Assembly: GCA_014799405.1 (NCBI GenBank)
Contig: JAAVIA010000017.1
Coordinates: 16,679-65,996, forward strand
Direction: 5' to 3'
DNA from: Lachnospiraceae bacterium
Lineage (GTDB): Bacteria > Bacillota > Clostridia > Lachnospirales > Lachnospiraceae
Length of the DNA stretch: 49,318 nt
Under the pieces are notes generated by a model. The model saw only the letters and a list, made by a program, of their open reading frames with translations, searched no databases and was not told where the DNA came from. The position numbers and the translations under genes were made by a program. Positions 41,042 to 49,201 of this stretch are shown here, one piece after another. Every line of letters begins with the position of its first letter. Within the stretch, counting starts at the first letter, position 1.

Positions 41042-42544
41042 CTATTGTATAATTCCATTCTCCTTAAGCCATGCAGCCACATCTTCTGACAGACTGCTTC
41101 CGCCGGAATAATGCACGGATAATGCTTCGCCCATTGACGCATCCGGCACCAGCTTACCAATCGCTGTCAGACTCTGCCCGAAGCGCCCTCCTCCATGAGA
41201 GCAGAAAGGAATAATAGTCTTTCCTGCAAAATCATATTCTTCAAGGAAAGAGGCAATCGGCATAGGGATAGATGCCCACCAATTTGGATAACCTAAAATA
41301 ATCGTGTCATAATCTTCCATATTTTCCACATGAGTGGCAAGCTCCGGACGAGCCTGTGCATTTTGATCCCGCTGTGCTTCATCCAACACTGTATTGTAAT
41401 TACTGGAATATGGATTTACCAATTCAATCTCAAACAAATCCGCTCCCGTCTGTTTCTGAATTTCCTCGGCAATCCCTCTTGTATTTCCTCCCCATGAGAA
41501 GAAAGCAATCAGAATCTTACCATTTGTACCATCCATCTCCTGTGAACCGGCACTGACAACGCTGCCGTTCACGCTTACAGCGTTTCTCACCAGCCGAATT
41601 CCAATATTGAAGCTCCCTTTGTTCTCGGCAAGAGCCGCCCGGTAAGCACTTCGCATATTTTTTGCAAAGTCATTCCAACCGCCTCCCCGATATACACGGA
41701 GGGTTCCTGTTTCTGCCCCTGTGGGATCCGTCTGTTCTCTAGTATCGTAAGCTCCATAATAATCCCATACCCATTCACCCACATTGCCATGCATATTATA
41801 CAGTCCCCAGCGATTTGGTGAAAAACTGCTTACGGCGACAGTGGTCTGTCGGTATTCCCCCGGCTTGGTCGTGAGATTCCCCTGTGAGAAATAATTGTCT
41901 TCAATTTCATAAGGATAATGACCGTAATAATTGGATTCCTCAGCGCTGATTGATGTTTCCGTGTTAAATGGTGTCTCTGTTCCTGCACGGCAGGCATATT
42001 CCCACTCCGCTTCCGTAGGCAGGCGGTATCCGTTTGCACTGCGATTCCATGTTACAGCGTCCCCCTCCACGGTATATGCAGGAGTTAATCCTTCCTTTTC
42101 ACTACGGGCATTACAGTATCGGACTGCATCCATCCAAGAAACCATTTCTACAGGCAGGTCATCCCCGGAAAAGCTACTCGGATTGTTTCCGATTATCTCT
42201 GCATATTCTGCCTGCGTCACCTCATATATGCTCATATAAAAATCACTGACCGTTACCGTATGCTGAACTTCATCGTCCAAACGCCATGCTTCTGTATCCG
42301 GACTTCCCATTTCAAAAGTACCACCTGTAATCAGGACGAAATTTTCGGGTGGTATTGCTGTCTCTTCTGTAATTTGAGTATCTTCATTCGTCTCACTGGA
42401 TGAAGCTTCACCTTCAACTGTTCTGTCTTCCGTTTCAATCATGTCTCTTTCCTGTGGGTTATTCCCACACGCTCCTAACATAAAAGCCATAATCATCACC
42501 ATTAAAAAAGTACTGATTTTCAGGAATGTTCTGTATCCATTCAT
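41042..42544 (-). CDS. Lipoprotein fusing an FGE-sulfatase-like domain to flavodoxin
   Basis: A 500-residue lipoprotein: type II signal peptide with lipobox LGAC (Cys about 26), a Glu/Thr-rich linker to about 65, an FGE-sulfatase/SUMF1-fold domain about 68-322 (GGTFEMGS, RLPTEAEWEYACRAG, NMHGNVGEWVWDYY, RVYRGGGWND), then a flavodoxin domain about 343-500 (FSWGGNTRG FMN-phosphate loop at 349-356, GYPNWWASIPM and CSHGGGRFG). The active-site Cys pair of true formylglycine enzymes is absent after RGGGWND, so the first domain is probably a non-catalytic or differently acting relative. The start at 42544 (GAAGGAG) overlaps the DUF4405 stop by one base. The protein should sit outside the cell. Confidence 0.87.
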   Translation of the reverse strand: MNGYRTFLKISTFLMVMIMAFMLGACGNNPQERDMIETEDRTVEGEASSSETNEDTQITEETAIPPENFVLITGGTFEMGSPDTEAWRLDDEVQHTVTVSDFYMSIYEVTQAEYAEIIGNNPSSFSGDDLPVEMVSWMDAVRYCNARSEKEGLTPAYTVEGDAVTWNRSANGYRLPTEAEWEYACRAGTETPFNTETSISAEESNYYGHYPYEIEDNYFSQGNLTTKPGEYRQTTVAVSSFSPNRWGLYNMHGNVGEWVWDYYGAYDTREQTDPTGAETGTLRVYRGGGWNDFAKNMRSAYRAALAENKGSFNIGIRLVRNAVSVNGSVVSAGSQEMDGTNGKILIAFFSWGGNTRGIAEEIQKQTGADLFEIELVNPYSSNYNTVLDEAQRDQNAQARPELATHVENMEDYDTIILGYPNWWASIPMPIASFLEEYDFAGKTIIPFCSHGGGRFGQSLTAIGKLVPDASMGEALSVHYSGGSSLSEDVAAWLKENGIIQ

Positions 42545-43236
42545 TACTTTTTCTCCTTCCGCTTTTGAATGACTGCTGAAAATTTTTCTATCCCTTTTGC
42601 GGCATAATAGGATATAAAAACCCATAGTGCCATCATTGCCAAATACTCTGAAAGAACCTGTGCGGCATTTTTATCAAAATCAATAAATGCAAATTCCACT
42701 TTTAAGAACATATACGAAACTATGCCTGCCTTCCAAAAACAGTAGGCTCCATATCCGGCAATGGCAGCTGCAAGCAGGCGCATGCTCCATAAAACCACGG
42801 CTTTTCTTCTTTCTCCACTTAATTTACGGAACACACCGGTCACCATGCTCCAATGAAGTCCAATATGAATACTCATCAGAACAAAGCCCCAATAGGAACC
42901 GGAAAGATGCATGACTCTTGCCAGAGCCATTCCACTCTTAATTGGAAGTGCAGCAAATACATAACGCGACATTACAATTCCGCTGTAGGCAAGGCACAAC
43001 ATTGCAATAAGCACAGCAAAATTTATCAATGTCCGAATGATGCGCAAAAATGAATACTTCCCTTTAAACAGATTTCCATACCAACGGATATTCAAGACGT
43101 TGTGTAAAATAAACAGCAGGAACATAAAAACACCAAGCCATTCATGGTATTTCGCTCCTATGACCTGATACGACACAAGCAGAAGCAGTGCCACTGTCAT
43201 CAGAAGGTCTATGAGCAATTTTAATTTTATTTTCAT
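42544..43236 (-). CDS. DUF4405 membrane protein, possible diheme cytochrome b
   Basis: A 230-residue membrane protein with about six hydrophobic segments. Histidines occur at H31 (KYHEWLG), H45 (FILHNVLN), H110 (VMHLSGSYW), H124 and H128 (SIHIGLHWSM), all within or next to membrane segments; the first four could ligate two b-type hemes as in cytochrome b561-like folds. DUF4405 members are often found with flavodoxin or FMN proteins. I start at ATG 43236 with AAGGA 7 bases upstream; a second ATG 15 bases earlier is weaker. It lies between two secreted flavodoxin genes and may pass electrons across the membrane to them. Heme binding is inferred, not shown. Confidence 0.75.
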   Translation of the reverse strand: MKIKLKLLIDLLMTVALLLLVSYQVIGAKYHEWLGVFMFLLFILHNVLNIRWYGNLFKGKYSFLRIIRTLINFAVLIAMLCLAYSGIVMSRYVFAALPIKSGMALARVMHLSGSYWGFVLMSIHIGLHWSMVTGVFRKLSGERRKAVVLWSMRLLAAAIAGYGAYCFWKAGIVSYMFLKVEFAFIDFDKNAAQVLSEYLAMMALWVFISYYAAKGIEKFSAVIQKRKEKK

Positions 43237-43255
43237 TCCTGATTCCTTCATTTCT

Positions 43256-43981
43256 TTACTCTGCTTTTATATCCAATCCGAGACCATTCACCCAATCTAC
43301 GATTTCCTCATGGGAGCTTCCCCCACTCAAGCGTGTGCCGGAAAGCCATGTAGCTCCATTCGTCAATGCTTCCAAATTTGTCGCACTGGAACCTACTCCA
43401 CTTCCTCCCGAAGTACAGAAAGGCACGATTGTTTTACCGGAAAAATCATAGCTTTCCATAAAGGTGGAAAGAATTCTTGGAGCGTCACCCCACCAGATTG
43501 GATAACCGATAAACACAATGTCATACTGCTCCATATTTTCGACAGAACCGGAAATGGCAGGACGTGAATTCGGGTCATTCATCTCAATGGTGGAACGGCT
43601 GTTATCATCGTGGTAATTCAAATCTGCATCCGTATAAGGCTGCTCCGGTATAATCTCATAAATATCAGCAGACAGACCGTCAGCTATAAGCTCTGCCACA
43701 CCTTCCGTCGTATTTGTCGCAGAGAAATATACGACAAGAATTTTTGTTTCCTCCGCTTTATCAGTAGGTTCATTTTCTGACGTATCATTTGTCGGTTCGC
43801 TCTCTGTGGTTATATCAGATACAGCTTCCGAAGATGTATTTTCTGCGGAAACATTTTCCACAGAATCCGTTTCTGCTTTATTTTCTGATGTTTTTTCTTT
43901 TGCTGAATCATTTCCTCCTGCACAAGCCGCAAGGGAAATTACCATCAAAATGGTAAGTAAAATCGCTGTAATTTTTTTCAT
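43256..43981 (-). CDS. Flavodoxin lipoprotein
   Basis: A 241-residue lipoprotein: type II signal peptide with lipobox LAAC (Cys 20), a low-complexity Glu/Ser/Thr linker to about 78, then a flavodoxin domain (KILVVYFSATNTTEGVAELI with the FMN phosphate loop, GYPIWWGDAPRILST with the aromatic stacking residues, and CTSGGSGVGSS). The strong signal and linker place the FMN protein on the outer face of the membrane. ATG 43981 follows TTGGAGG. It is the first gene after LysR and leads the DUF4405/FGE-flavodoxin/MATE run. Family homologues are common in gut clostridia; the electron partner is unknown. Confidence 0.9.
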   Translation of the reverse strand: MKKITAILLTILMVISLAACAGGNDSAKEKTSENKAETDSVENVSAENTSSEAVSDITTESEPTNDTSENEPTDKAEETKILVVYFSATNTTEGVAELIADGLSADIYEIIPEQPYTDADLNYHDDNSRSTIEMNDPNSRPAISGSVENMEQYDIVFIGYPIWWGDAPRILSTFMESYDFSGKTIVPFCTSGGSGVGSSATNLEALTNGATWLSGTRLSGGSSHEEIVDWVNGLGLDIKAE

Positions 43982-44163
43982 GTTTTTTCCTCCAATTCTT
44001 TTTTTACATATCATTATTCTGCTACTGAGAAAGCAATGTTATCTGGTGTTTATCATTCCATCCAATTTGCACGAAAAATGTAGATACAGAGAAAAAGTGG
44101 GCTGCACTTTTTTCTACACCTACATTATAAATCTGATTCCATATTATATCTAATACTTGATTT

Positions 44164-45054
44164 TTATATGTGAGTTATGCCTAAAAAGCATTTAATATAT
44201 TCTATAAACTTGCCTGCCGCCAGACTAAATGGCTGCTGTCTTTTCCATGCAAACACACTGTTTGCCGTTAATTCGGGATATAATGGCCGGTATGCAATTT
44301 TTTCTTTATCCCAGAAAGGGACGGAACCCTCAATAACAATGGAATAAGCCATCCCCTTTTGAACCATAATTGCACCATTTGTGCTTAAATTGCTGGTAAA
44401 CAGGACTTTCCCGCTCTGAAAGGAATCCCCAAGCCAATTCAACAATTCATTCTGCACATTTGTCCGTCTTGGAAGAATAAGGGGCAGATTTTCCAAATCC
44501 TTTGCACTTATTGCTTCCTTTTCTGCCAGAGGGTCGTCCGGACGCATCAAAACACCCCAGCGTTCCTTCCCTGCCAAACGGATAAAATCAAATTTCGAGG
44601 TATCAATCGGCTCCAACAGCACTCCAATATCAATCAAACCTTTTTCCATCTGCTCCTTTACCAAATCAGCATTAGCTGTAAAAATATCATAACTGACAAG
44701 CGGGTACTTTTTATGAAAGGACTCAATTATTTCAGGCAAAACCTGCACAGCAGCCAGCTCCCCACTGCCAATCACAATCCTTCCTTCCACAAGCTCCTCC
44801 TGTTCAATCAACTCCTTTTCAGTTCGGTCAACCAGAGCCAGAATCTCCTCTGCACGCCGACGCAGTAATATTCCTTCATTTGTCAGCGTAATCCTTCGTG
44901 CACCTCTGGAAAACAGTTTCACACCGACTTCTTCTTCCAACTGTGATAATTGCCTGCTTAATGTAGGCTGTGTAATATGTAAAACCTCTGCGGCTCGATT
45001 GATTCCACCTTCCCGTACAACTGTAAGAAAATACCTAAGAACTCTTATTTCCAT
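44164..45054 (-). CDS. LysR-family transcriptional regulator
   Basis: A 296-residue regulator with the LysR N-terminal winged helix (MEIRVLRYFLTVVREGGINR, then AAEVLHITQPTLSRQLSQLE) and a C-terminal periplasmic-binding-like effector domain (GRIVIGSGELAAVQVLPEII). It recognises a small metabolite and an inverted-repeat site. Start: ATG 45054 after TGGAGG. It is encoded upstream of, and in the same direction as, the flavodoxin lipoprotein gene, with a 182-base gap that contains a TATAAT-like box (44141-44146 region), so it probably regulates the flavodoxin run. The effector is unknown; redox or quinone signals are guesses. Confidence 0.93.
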   Translation of the reverse strand: MEIRVLRYFLTVVREGGINRAAEVLHITQPTLSRQLSQLEEEVGVKLFSRGARRITLTNEGILLRRRAEEILALVDRTEKELIEQEELVEGRIVIGSGELAAVQVLPEIIESFHKKYPLVSYDIFTANADLVKEQMEKGLIDIGVLLEPIDTSKFDFIRLAGKERWGVLMRPDDPLAEKEAISAKDLENLPLILPRRTNVQNELLNWLGDSFQSGKVLFTSNLSTNGAIMVQKGMAYSIVIEGSVPFWDKEKIAYRPLYPELTANSVFAWKRQQPFSLAAGKFIEYIKCFLGITHI

Positions 45055-45193
45055 ATACGACCTCCACAAACAAATCGTAACTTATTGAAATTTATGTTGA
45101 ATTTAGTTATTATTATAAAAAGATAGCAGTAATATTGCAAGAAAAAGCAGCGCAACAAAAAGATGTACGGGTAAAATGAAAGGAGCAAAGAAA

Positions 45194-45619
45194 ATGTCTG
45201 AAGGACCACTTTTAATTTTTGGCGTTTTTGTCAGTGTCGTCTTTATGGCGGTAGGAATCTTAGGCATCCATAAAAAAAGAAAGTTTACAAAAAGCATTCA
45301 GTCTATGTACAAGGTTTCCGGTGTTTTGGTGGATACCACCGTATGCCAACAACATGACGATGATAACATTGTACAGGATATACATTTCCCAGTCTATGAG
45401 TATGAGTGGCAGGGAGAAAAGAAGCGGTTGTATAGCACTACAAATGCACTCCATATAAAGATAGGCAGGCCTGTACACATTCTTATAGATCCCCAGACAG
45501 AAGAAGCCATTTGTCTGGAGGAGCAAAAGGCGTCCGATTCAATGCTTTTGATTTTTGGGGTTATTGGACTGCTTACCTTAATCCTGATGATTCTGTTAGG
45601 TACGGGCATACTGTCTTAA
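45194..45619 (+). CDS. Small DUF3592-like membrane protein
   Basis: A 141-residue protein with an N-terminal helix (LLIFGVFVSVVFMAVGILGI), an extracytoplasmic or cytoplasmic beta-rich middle (GVLVDTTVCQQHDDD, FPVYEYEWQGEKKRLYSTTN, GRPVHILIDPQTEEAIC) and a C-terminal helix (MLLIFGVIGLLTLILMILLG). The helix-beta-helix arrangement with a YxVYEYxxxG strand is the DUF3592 pattern. The ATG at 45194 has AAAGGAG upstream; an ATG 18 bases earlier is less likely. It is divergent from lysR. Function unknown. Confidence 0.72.
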   Translation: MSEGPLLIFGVFVSVVFMAVGILGIHKKRKFTKSIQSMYKVSGVLVDTTVCQQHDDDNIVQDIHFPVYEYEWQGEKKRLYSTTNALHIKIGRPVHILIDPQTEEAICLEEQKASDSMLLIFGVIGLLTLILMILLGTGILS

Positions 45620-45713
45620 TCAGGTAAAAAGCGTCAAAAATTTCTAAAAGTGATATTCCTTTGCTTACTACATGGAGCAAAGCGGTAATGGTGTGAGAAA
45701 TAATTAACCTCTT

Positions 45714-46058
45714 TTACCTCACAGGCTCATAATTTATCTTGGCTTCCTCATTTGTCGCTTCCAGCTTAAATATAACTGGTCTAAGTCCGTCATTACAGCT
45801 ACAGATTGCTACTCCCGGCTTCCTAATCCAATCACCGTAATAGAATATGTCATTTCCAGCACCATGTGCCAATGCAAAAACATACTGATAAATCGCTTTC
45901 CATGCTTCATCACAAAGACCATCCGGTTTTGCATAATCAGCATAGAATACCTGCCCTACCTTCAGCATTGGACAAGCTGTCAGACCTTCCGCTCCATACT
46001 CCTTAGCAAGTTCTTCATCCAACGTGGTTTTTAAAACAGTTATTTTTACTTTTTTCAT
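45714..46058 (-). CDS. TIGR04076 family protein
   Basis: A 114-residue soluble protein beginning MKKVKITVLKTTLDEELAKE with CPMLKVGQVF and AICSCNDGLRPVIFKLEA, the TIGR04076 pattern with one Cys near 29 and a Cys pair in ICSC. The conserved cysteines suggest metal or cluster binding, but no role is established that I can state. AGGAGG precedes the ATG at 46058. It stands alone between a convergent DUF3592-like gene and the defence-like operon. Confidence 0.82.
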   Translation of the reverse strand: MKKVKITVLKTTLDEELAKEYGAEGLTACPMLKVGQVFYADYAKPDGLCDEAWKAIYQYVFALAHGAGNDIFYYGDWIRKPGVAICSCNDGLRPVIFKLEATNEEAKINYEPVR

Positions 46059-46194
46059 GTTGCTGTTCCTCCTATATTATTAGTTCAAATATATTTACTT
46101 AATCTTACACGATTTTACTGTCTCACAAAAATATCATGATTATCTATCAGAATTAATATATTGTTTTTATCATTTCTTTACATATTCTCCTTGC

Positions 46195-46235
46195 GAAAAA
46201 AAGGGGTTCTATGTAAAGAGCTATGCTCTTACATA
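46195..46235 (-). terminator. Probable terminator of the ATPase/TOPRIM operon
   Basis: On the minus strand TATGTAAGAGC pairs with GCTCTTTACATA (one bulge), and a T7 run follows after about 8 bases. It lies about 10 bases past the TOPRIM gene stop. The gap before the T-run makes it less certain. Confidence 0.5.
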
Positions 46236-46246
46236 CCAATCATTAT

Positions 46247-46840
46247 TTAGTTTTTATCTACACCAAGAGTCTTATACAAAGGATTCAGCTGGTCTTTCAC
46301 TGCATTCGAAATCTTATCAATATCCAAACGGTTTACCATACCATTGCTCTTCATTCCCTTATAGTACATCTTGTTTGCCTGCTTATACAAACGCTTCAGC
46401 TTATCATATCCATCCTTACCTGTTATCTTCGTTTTTTTATTTAATCGAAGGAATGAAATGATTCCTTCCGCATCATACAAAAACCAGTCTTCAATCGAAT
46501 GTCTTGCTTCTACATGGATAACATCAGCCGCACCACTAGTACGTAGGTCCTTTTCCACTTCGTCCCATTTTATCGGTGGTTTCGGTGACAGCTCAAACAC
46601 GTCGGTATCCCTGCATAAAACAATAGTAAATACACAATCGTCATCATATTTCGTTTTAATATCTTTTACGAACTTTCTCAGTACAATGTTCTTGAAGCCA
46701 CCAACACCATTGATACTTTTACACTCTATACTTGTATCAAACATTCCGTTTGGGCGTTGTTTTCTAGCGTTGGCGATTACCTGTTTGTAAAATTCAACCT
46801 CAGTATCGCCTTCAACGAACAAAACAAGGCATTTACTCAT
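46247..46840 (-). CDS. TOPRIM-like nuclease subunit of a two-gene defence-like module
   Basis: A 197-residue protein. The N-terminus LVLFVEGDTEVEFY (E10, E14) and LCRDTDVFEL (D78, D80) give the E...DxD residues of a TOPRIM-like or DUF4276/RloB-like fold, followed by ARHSIEDWFLYD and a Lys-rich helical end. Such proteins partner SMC-like ATPases in anti-phage systems (AbiL, RloAB, PARIS and related). Its ATG at 46840 overlaps the ATPase gene by 8 bases, a tight coupling. Which named system it belongs to cannot be decided by eye. Catalysis of nucleic acid cleavage is inferred from the metal-binding residues. Confidence 0.75.
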   Translation of the reverse strand: MSKCLVLFVEGDTEVEFYKQVIANARKQRPNGMFDTSIECKSINGVGGFKNIVLRKFVKDIKTKYDDDCVFTIVLCRDTDVFELSPKPPIKWDEVEKDLRTSGAADVIHVEARHSIEDWFLYDAEGIISFLRLNKKTKITGKDGYDKLKRLYKQANKMYYKGMKSNGMVNRLDIDKISNAVKDQLNPLYKTLGVDKN

Positions 46841-48119
46841 TTGCATCACACTCCAAGTAATCATCTAAGTTATTTTCAGAATCTGCCAATAATGAGAACA
46901 GATAATCTCCCATACTCATATTGAAATCTTCTGCATCCTGTTGCAGCTGCTTCTGCCCAGACTTCTTTAATGTAAAAAACTCTGCCACTCCAGGATTTCT
47001 ATTCATACCAACATGAATCCATGAAGGCTCCAAATAGCTAACAATATAAGGCGAATGACTAGTAATAATTATCTTACAATCATCAAGCAGTTGGCTAATA
47101 ATGCGGATATATGATTGAAAAAGTCTTGGATGAACAGAGTTCTCTGGCTCTTCAATCGCAATCAACGATACATTACTTGTACTAGATAAGATAATTTTAG
47201 TGAGAATCATAAATACTCTTTTGGCACCATCCGACATCATTGCAAAATCAATTGGATGTACAAGATTTCTGTCTTTTACATACAAAACATAGATAGAATT
47301 TGATAATACAAATGGTGCATCATCCGGAAGCTTATCATTATCAGCTCCATTAATTTTGTACTGCTTTACAATTAGATCTTCTACATCAGGAAATAACTGT
47401 ACATATACGTCTTTTAAAAGTTCGTACTTATCATTAAACTTATCCTTAAGCTGATAAATAATACGTGGCAAATTATCAGCATCAATCATCATATCACCAA
47501 TTCCCTTACGAATAATCGGATCTGGTCTATAGAAATTTTTAGCATCCAAGTTGTTTTCCATATAGAATTTCATACTGTTTAATTTTCTGATGATATCAGC
47601 ATAATATATCTCATCATAAGCACGCAGTTTATTCACAACCAACTCTGTTGGCCCCACTTTTATCTTAGATGAACAACGACCTGTCTCTGAACTCTTATAC
47701 ATTGCAGACTCCGCTGTTCTGGAAATCAGCTGTGCATATTTCTGTCCCTTCTCATCTAGCTTAATTCTCAGATACTCTTTCACAATCTCAGGATCTTCGT
47801 CCTCATCACACTGCCAAGAGAACTCATATCCATACTGTACACGATACTCCTGTCCAGCATCTTCCGTTAATACTTCTACCTCAAACTTGTAATTTCTGCC
47901 CTGCATACTCTGGTTAATAGGAATAAAATTGGCGTTTGCCATCCTCTCCATCTTGTCGTCGATAGTTGCTTTTATAAAAGCCAAACCAAAATCAATACCA
48001 GAAAGTACATTGGACTTACCAAAATTATTAAGTGCCACCAAAGCTGTAATATTATCAAATGTTATTTTTACATCGGATAGATTCTTAAAACCATCTATCA
48101 ATACGGCCTGTATCTTCAT
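46833..48119 (-). CDS. SMC-like AAA (AAA15/AAA21) ATPase of a defence-like module
   Basis: A 428-residue ABC/SMC-type ATPase. Walker A is VALNNFGKSNVL (K35, S36), with Ala where many ATPases have the first Gly; signature-like MMSDGAKRVF is at 296-303, Walker B LIAIEEPENSVHP at 319-331 with catalytic Glu, and the H-loop ITSHSPY at 352-358. The middle (about 60-290) is the coiled or insertion region typical of OLD/RloA-type ATPases. The true start is the ATG at 48119 after AAGGAG; the long upstream extension is not used. A weak hairpin plus T-run lies upstream. With the TOPRIM gene it resembles abortive-infection modules such as AbiL or PARIS. Confidence 0.85.
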   Translation of the reverse strand: MKIQAVLIDGFKNLSDVKITFDNITALVALNNFGKSNVLSGIDFGLAFIKATIDDKMERMANANFIPINQSMQGRNYKFEVEVLTEDAGQEYRVQYGYEFSWQCDEDEDPEIVKEYLRIKLDEKGQKYAQLISRTAESAMYKSSETGRCSSKIKVGPTELVVNKLRAYDEIYYADIIRKLNSMKFYMENNLDAKNFYRPDPIIRKGIGDMMIDADNLPRIIYQLKDKFNDKYELLKDVYVQLFPDVEDLIVKQYKINGADNDKLPDDAPFVLSNSIYVLYVKDRNLVHPIDFAMMSDGAKRVFMILTKIILSSTSNVSLIAIEEPENSVHPRLFQSYIRIISQLLDDCKIIITSHSPYIVSYLEPSWIHVGMNRNPGVAEFFTLKKSGQKQLQQDAEDFNMSMGDYLFSLLADSENNLDDYLECDANE

Positions 48120-48568
48120 ATTGACACACTCCTTTTTCTTTATCATACTCACACTATAACACTCCTTTCTAAAAAACGCAATAATACTTTGCGTATTTTT
48201 CATATATACTATCCATAATCTTTATAAAATATTACTTAGCGATATATAATTTTGCGTTTTAATTCGATTAATTGGCATTTTGGGAAAGTTTATCCTTTTT
48301 TATATTACAATTTACGGAGGTTCAAAAAGTATTAAGGCGGATTATATTTAGTTTTTTTTGCATAAAAGTGTCGTTCATGCAAAAAAAGTGTCGTTTATGC
48401 AAAAAATGTATTTGTTTCTTTTCATATAAATTAAAATTTAAGATGCAATGGAAATAAATATGAGATTATAGAATCTATTGCAACATATCCTGAAAAATTT
48501 TCATTTTAATTAAAGAAGAAAGGTAATTAAAGGAATTTTGGTTAAAATTTCTTTAAACAAGGATTGAT
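48120..48568. other. Non-coding AT-rich region with short direct repeats
   Basis: This 449-base gap separates the divergent ATPase and membrane-protein genes. It has no convincing gene. The ATPase side contains a weak minus-strand hairpin ACGCAA/TTGCGT followed by T6 near 48170-48192, which might be an attenuator. The middle has a 17-base direct repeat at 48364-48400. The rest is AT-rich. Confidence 0.55.
48364..48400. repeat. 17-base tandem direct repeat
   Basis: AAAAGTGTCGTTCATGC (48364-48380) and AAAAGTGTCGTTTATGC (48384-48400) have a 20-base period and differ by one base; a partial third copy (TGCAAAAAATGT) follows. They may bind a regulator or be the remains of a mobile element end. Confidence 0.65.
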
Positions 48569-49201
48569 ATGAAAAAAAAATTTAAAAAAATAATAAGAAA
48601 AATGAATGGCATGGCATTATTAGGAATTATATCTGCTGCAGCAATATATATGATTCTTATTTTTCAATTTTCATCAGATAATAAATTTACTATAATATTA
48701 ACAATATTTGTTGTACCTTTACTTTTAGAAATGTTCAAAAATGCGTTTAACAGGCTGTTAGATAATAAAATAGCAAATATTGATATTGTTTTAAACAATA
48801 CTATAGAAAACGGTGAAGAATTTTGGAGTTTAACATACAGTGATTATAACATTATGTCATATATAAAAATCAAAAATACAGGAAAGGTTGACTGGCTTAG
48901 ATATTACATAATTATTAAATCTGAACAAAAAATTTCTCGTTATGTTATTAATGAGAAGCTGCTTTGTGGTCAAAGTAGTTTTATAGGTGTGTTACAAGGC
49001 ATAGAGTCAATTCAAGAGGTTGAAGTGGATGCATGTATACCATATGAAATTGCTGCAAAAAAATTTTATTCGCAAAAAGTCTTTTATAAAAATACTGCTA
49101 TTTTTTCTTATTCAGAAGAAATTGCGGAAAAGAAATCTGAATATAAAAATAATAATGAAGAAAGTTTTAATAAATTGTGTAGAAACATAAAAAATGCTTA
49201 A
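48569..49201 (+). CDS. Membrane protein of unknown function
   Basis: A 210-residue protein with two N-terminal helices (ALLGIISAAAIYMILIFQF and FTIILTIFVVPLLLEMF) after a very basic start (MKKKFKKIIRKM), then a mostly beta soluble domain and a charged, Asn/Glu/Lys-rich C-terminus. It is more AT-rich than most of the window, suggesting transfer with the neighbouring defence-like genes. AAGGA is 5 bases before the ATG. The stop codon lies directly at the putative left end of an IS256-type element, so the C-terminus may be altered by insertion. No family recognised. Confidence 0.6.
   Translation: MKKKFKKIIRKMNGMALLGIISAAAIYMILIFQFSSDNKFTIILTIFVVPLLLEMFKNAFNRLLDNKIANIDIVLNNTIENGEEFWSLTYSDYNIMSYIKIKNTGKVDWLRYYIIIKSEQKISRYVINEKLLCGQSSFIGVLQGIESIQEVEVDACIPYEIAAKKFYSQKVFYKNTAIFSYSEEIAEKKSEYKNNNEESFNKLCRNIKNA

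Noticed and set aside
44080..44130. AT-rich hairpin with T-tract between lysR and the flavodoxin lipoprotein gene
   Set aside because: The stem (AAAAAGTG/CACTTTTT) is almost all A-T, so I could not support a terminator call with confidence.
48200..48287. Extended N-terminus for the defence-like ATPase (reading from 48203)
   Set aside because: The extra 28 codons lack a ribosome-binding site; the ATG at 48119 has AAGGAG at good spacing and fits the family start.
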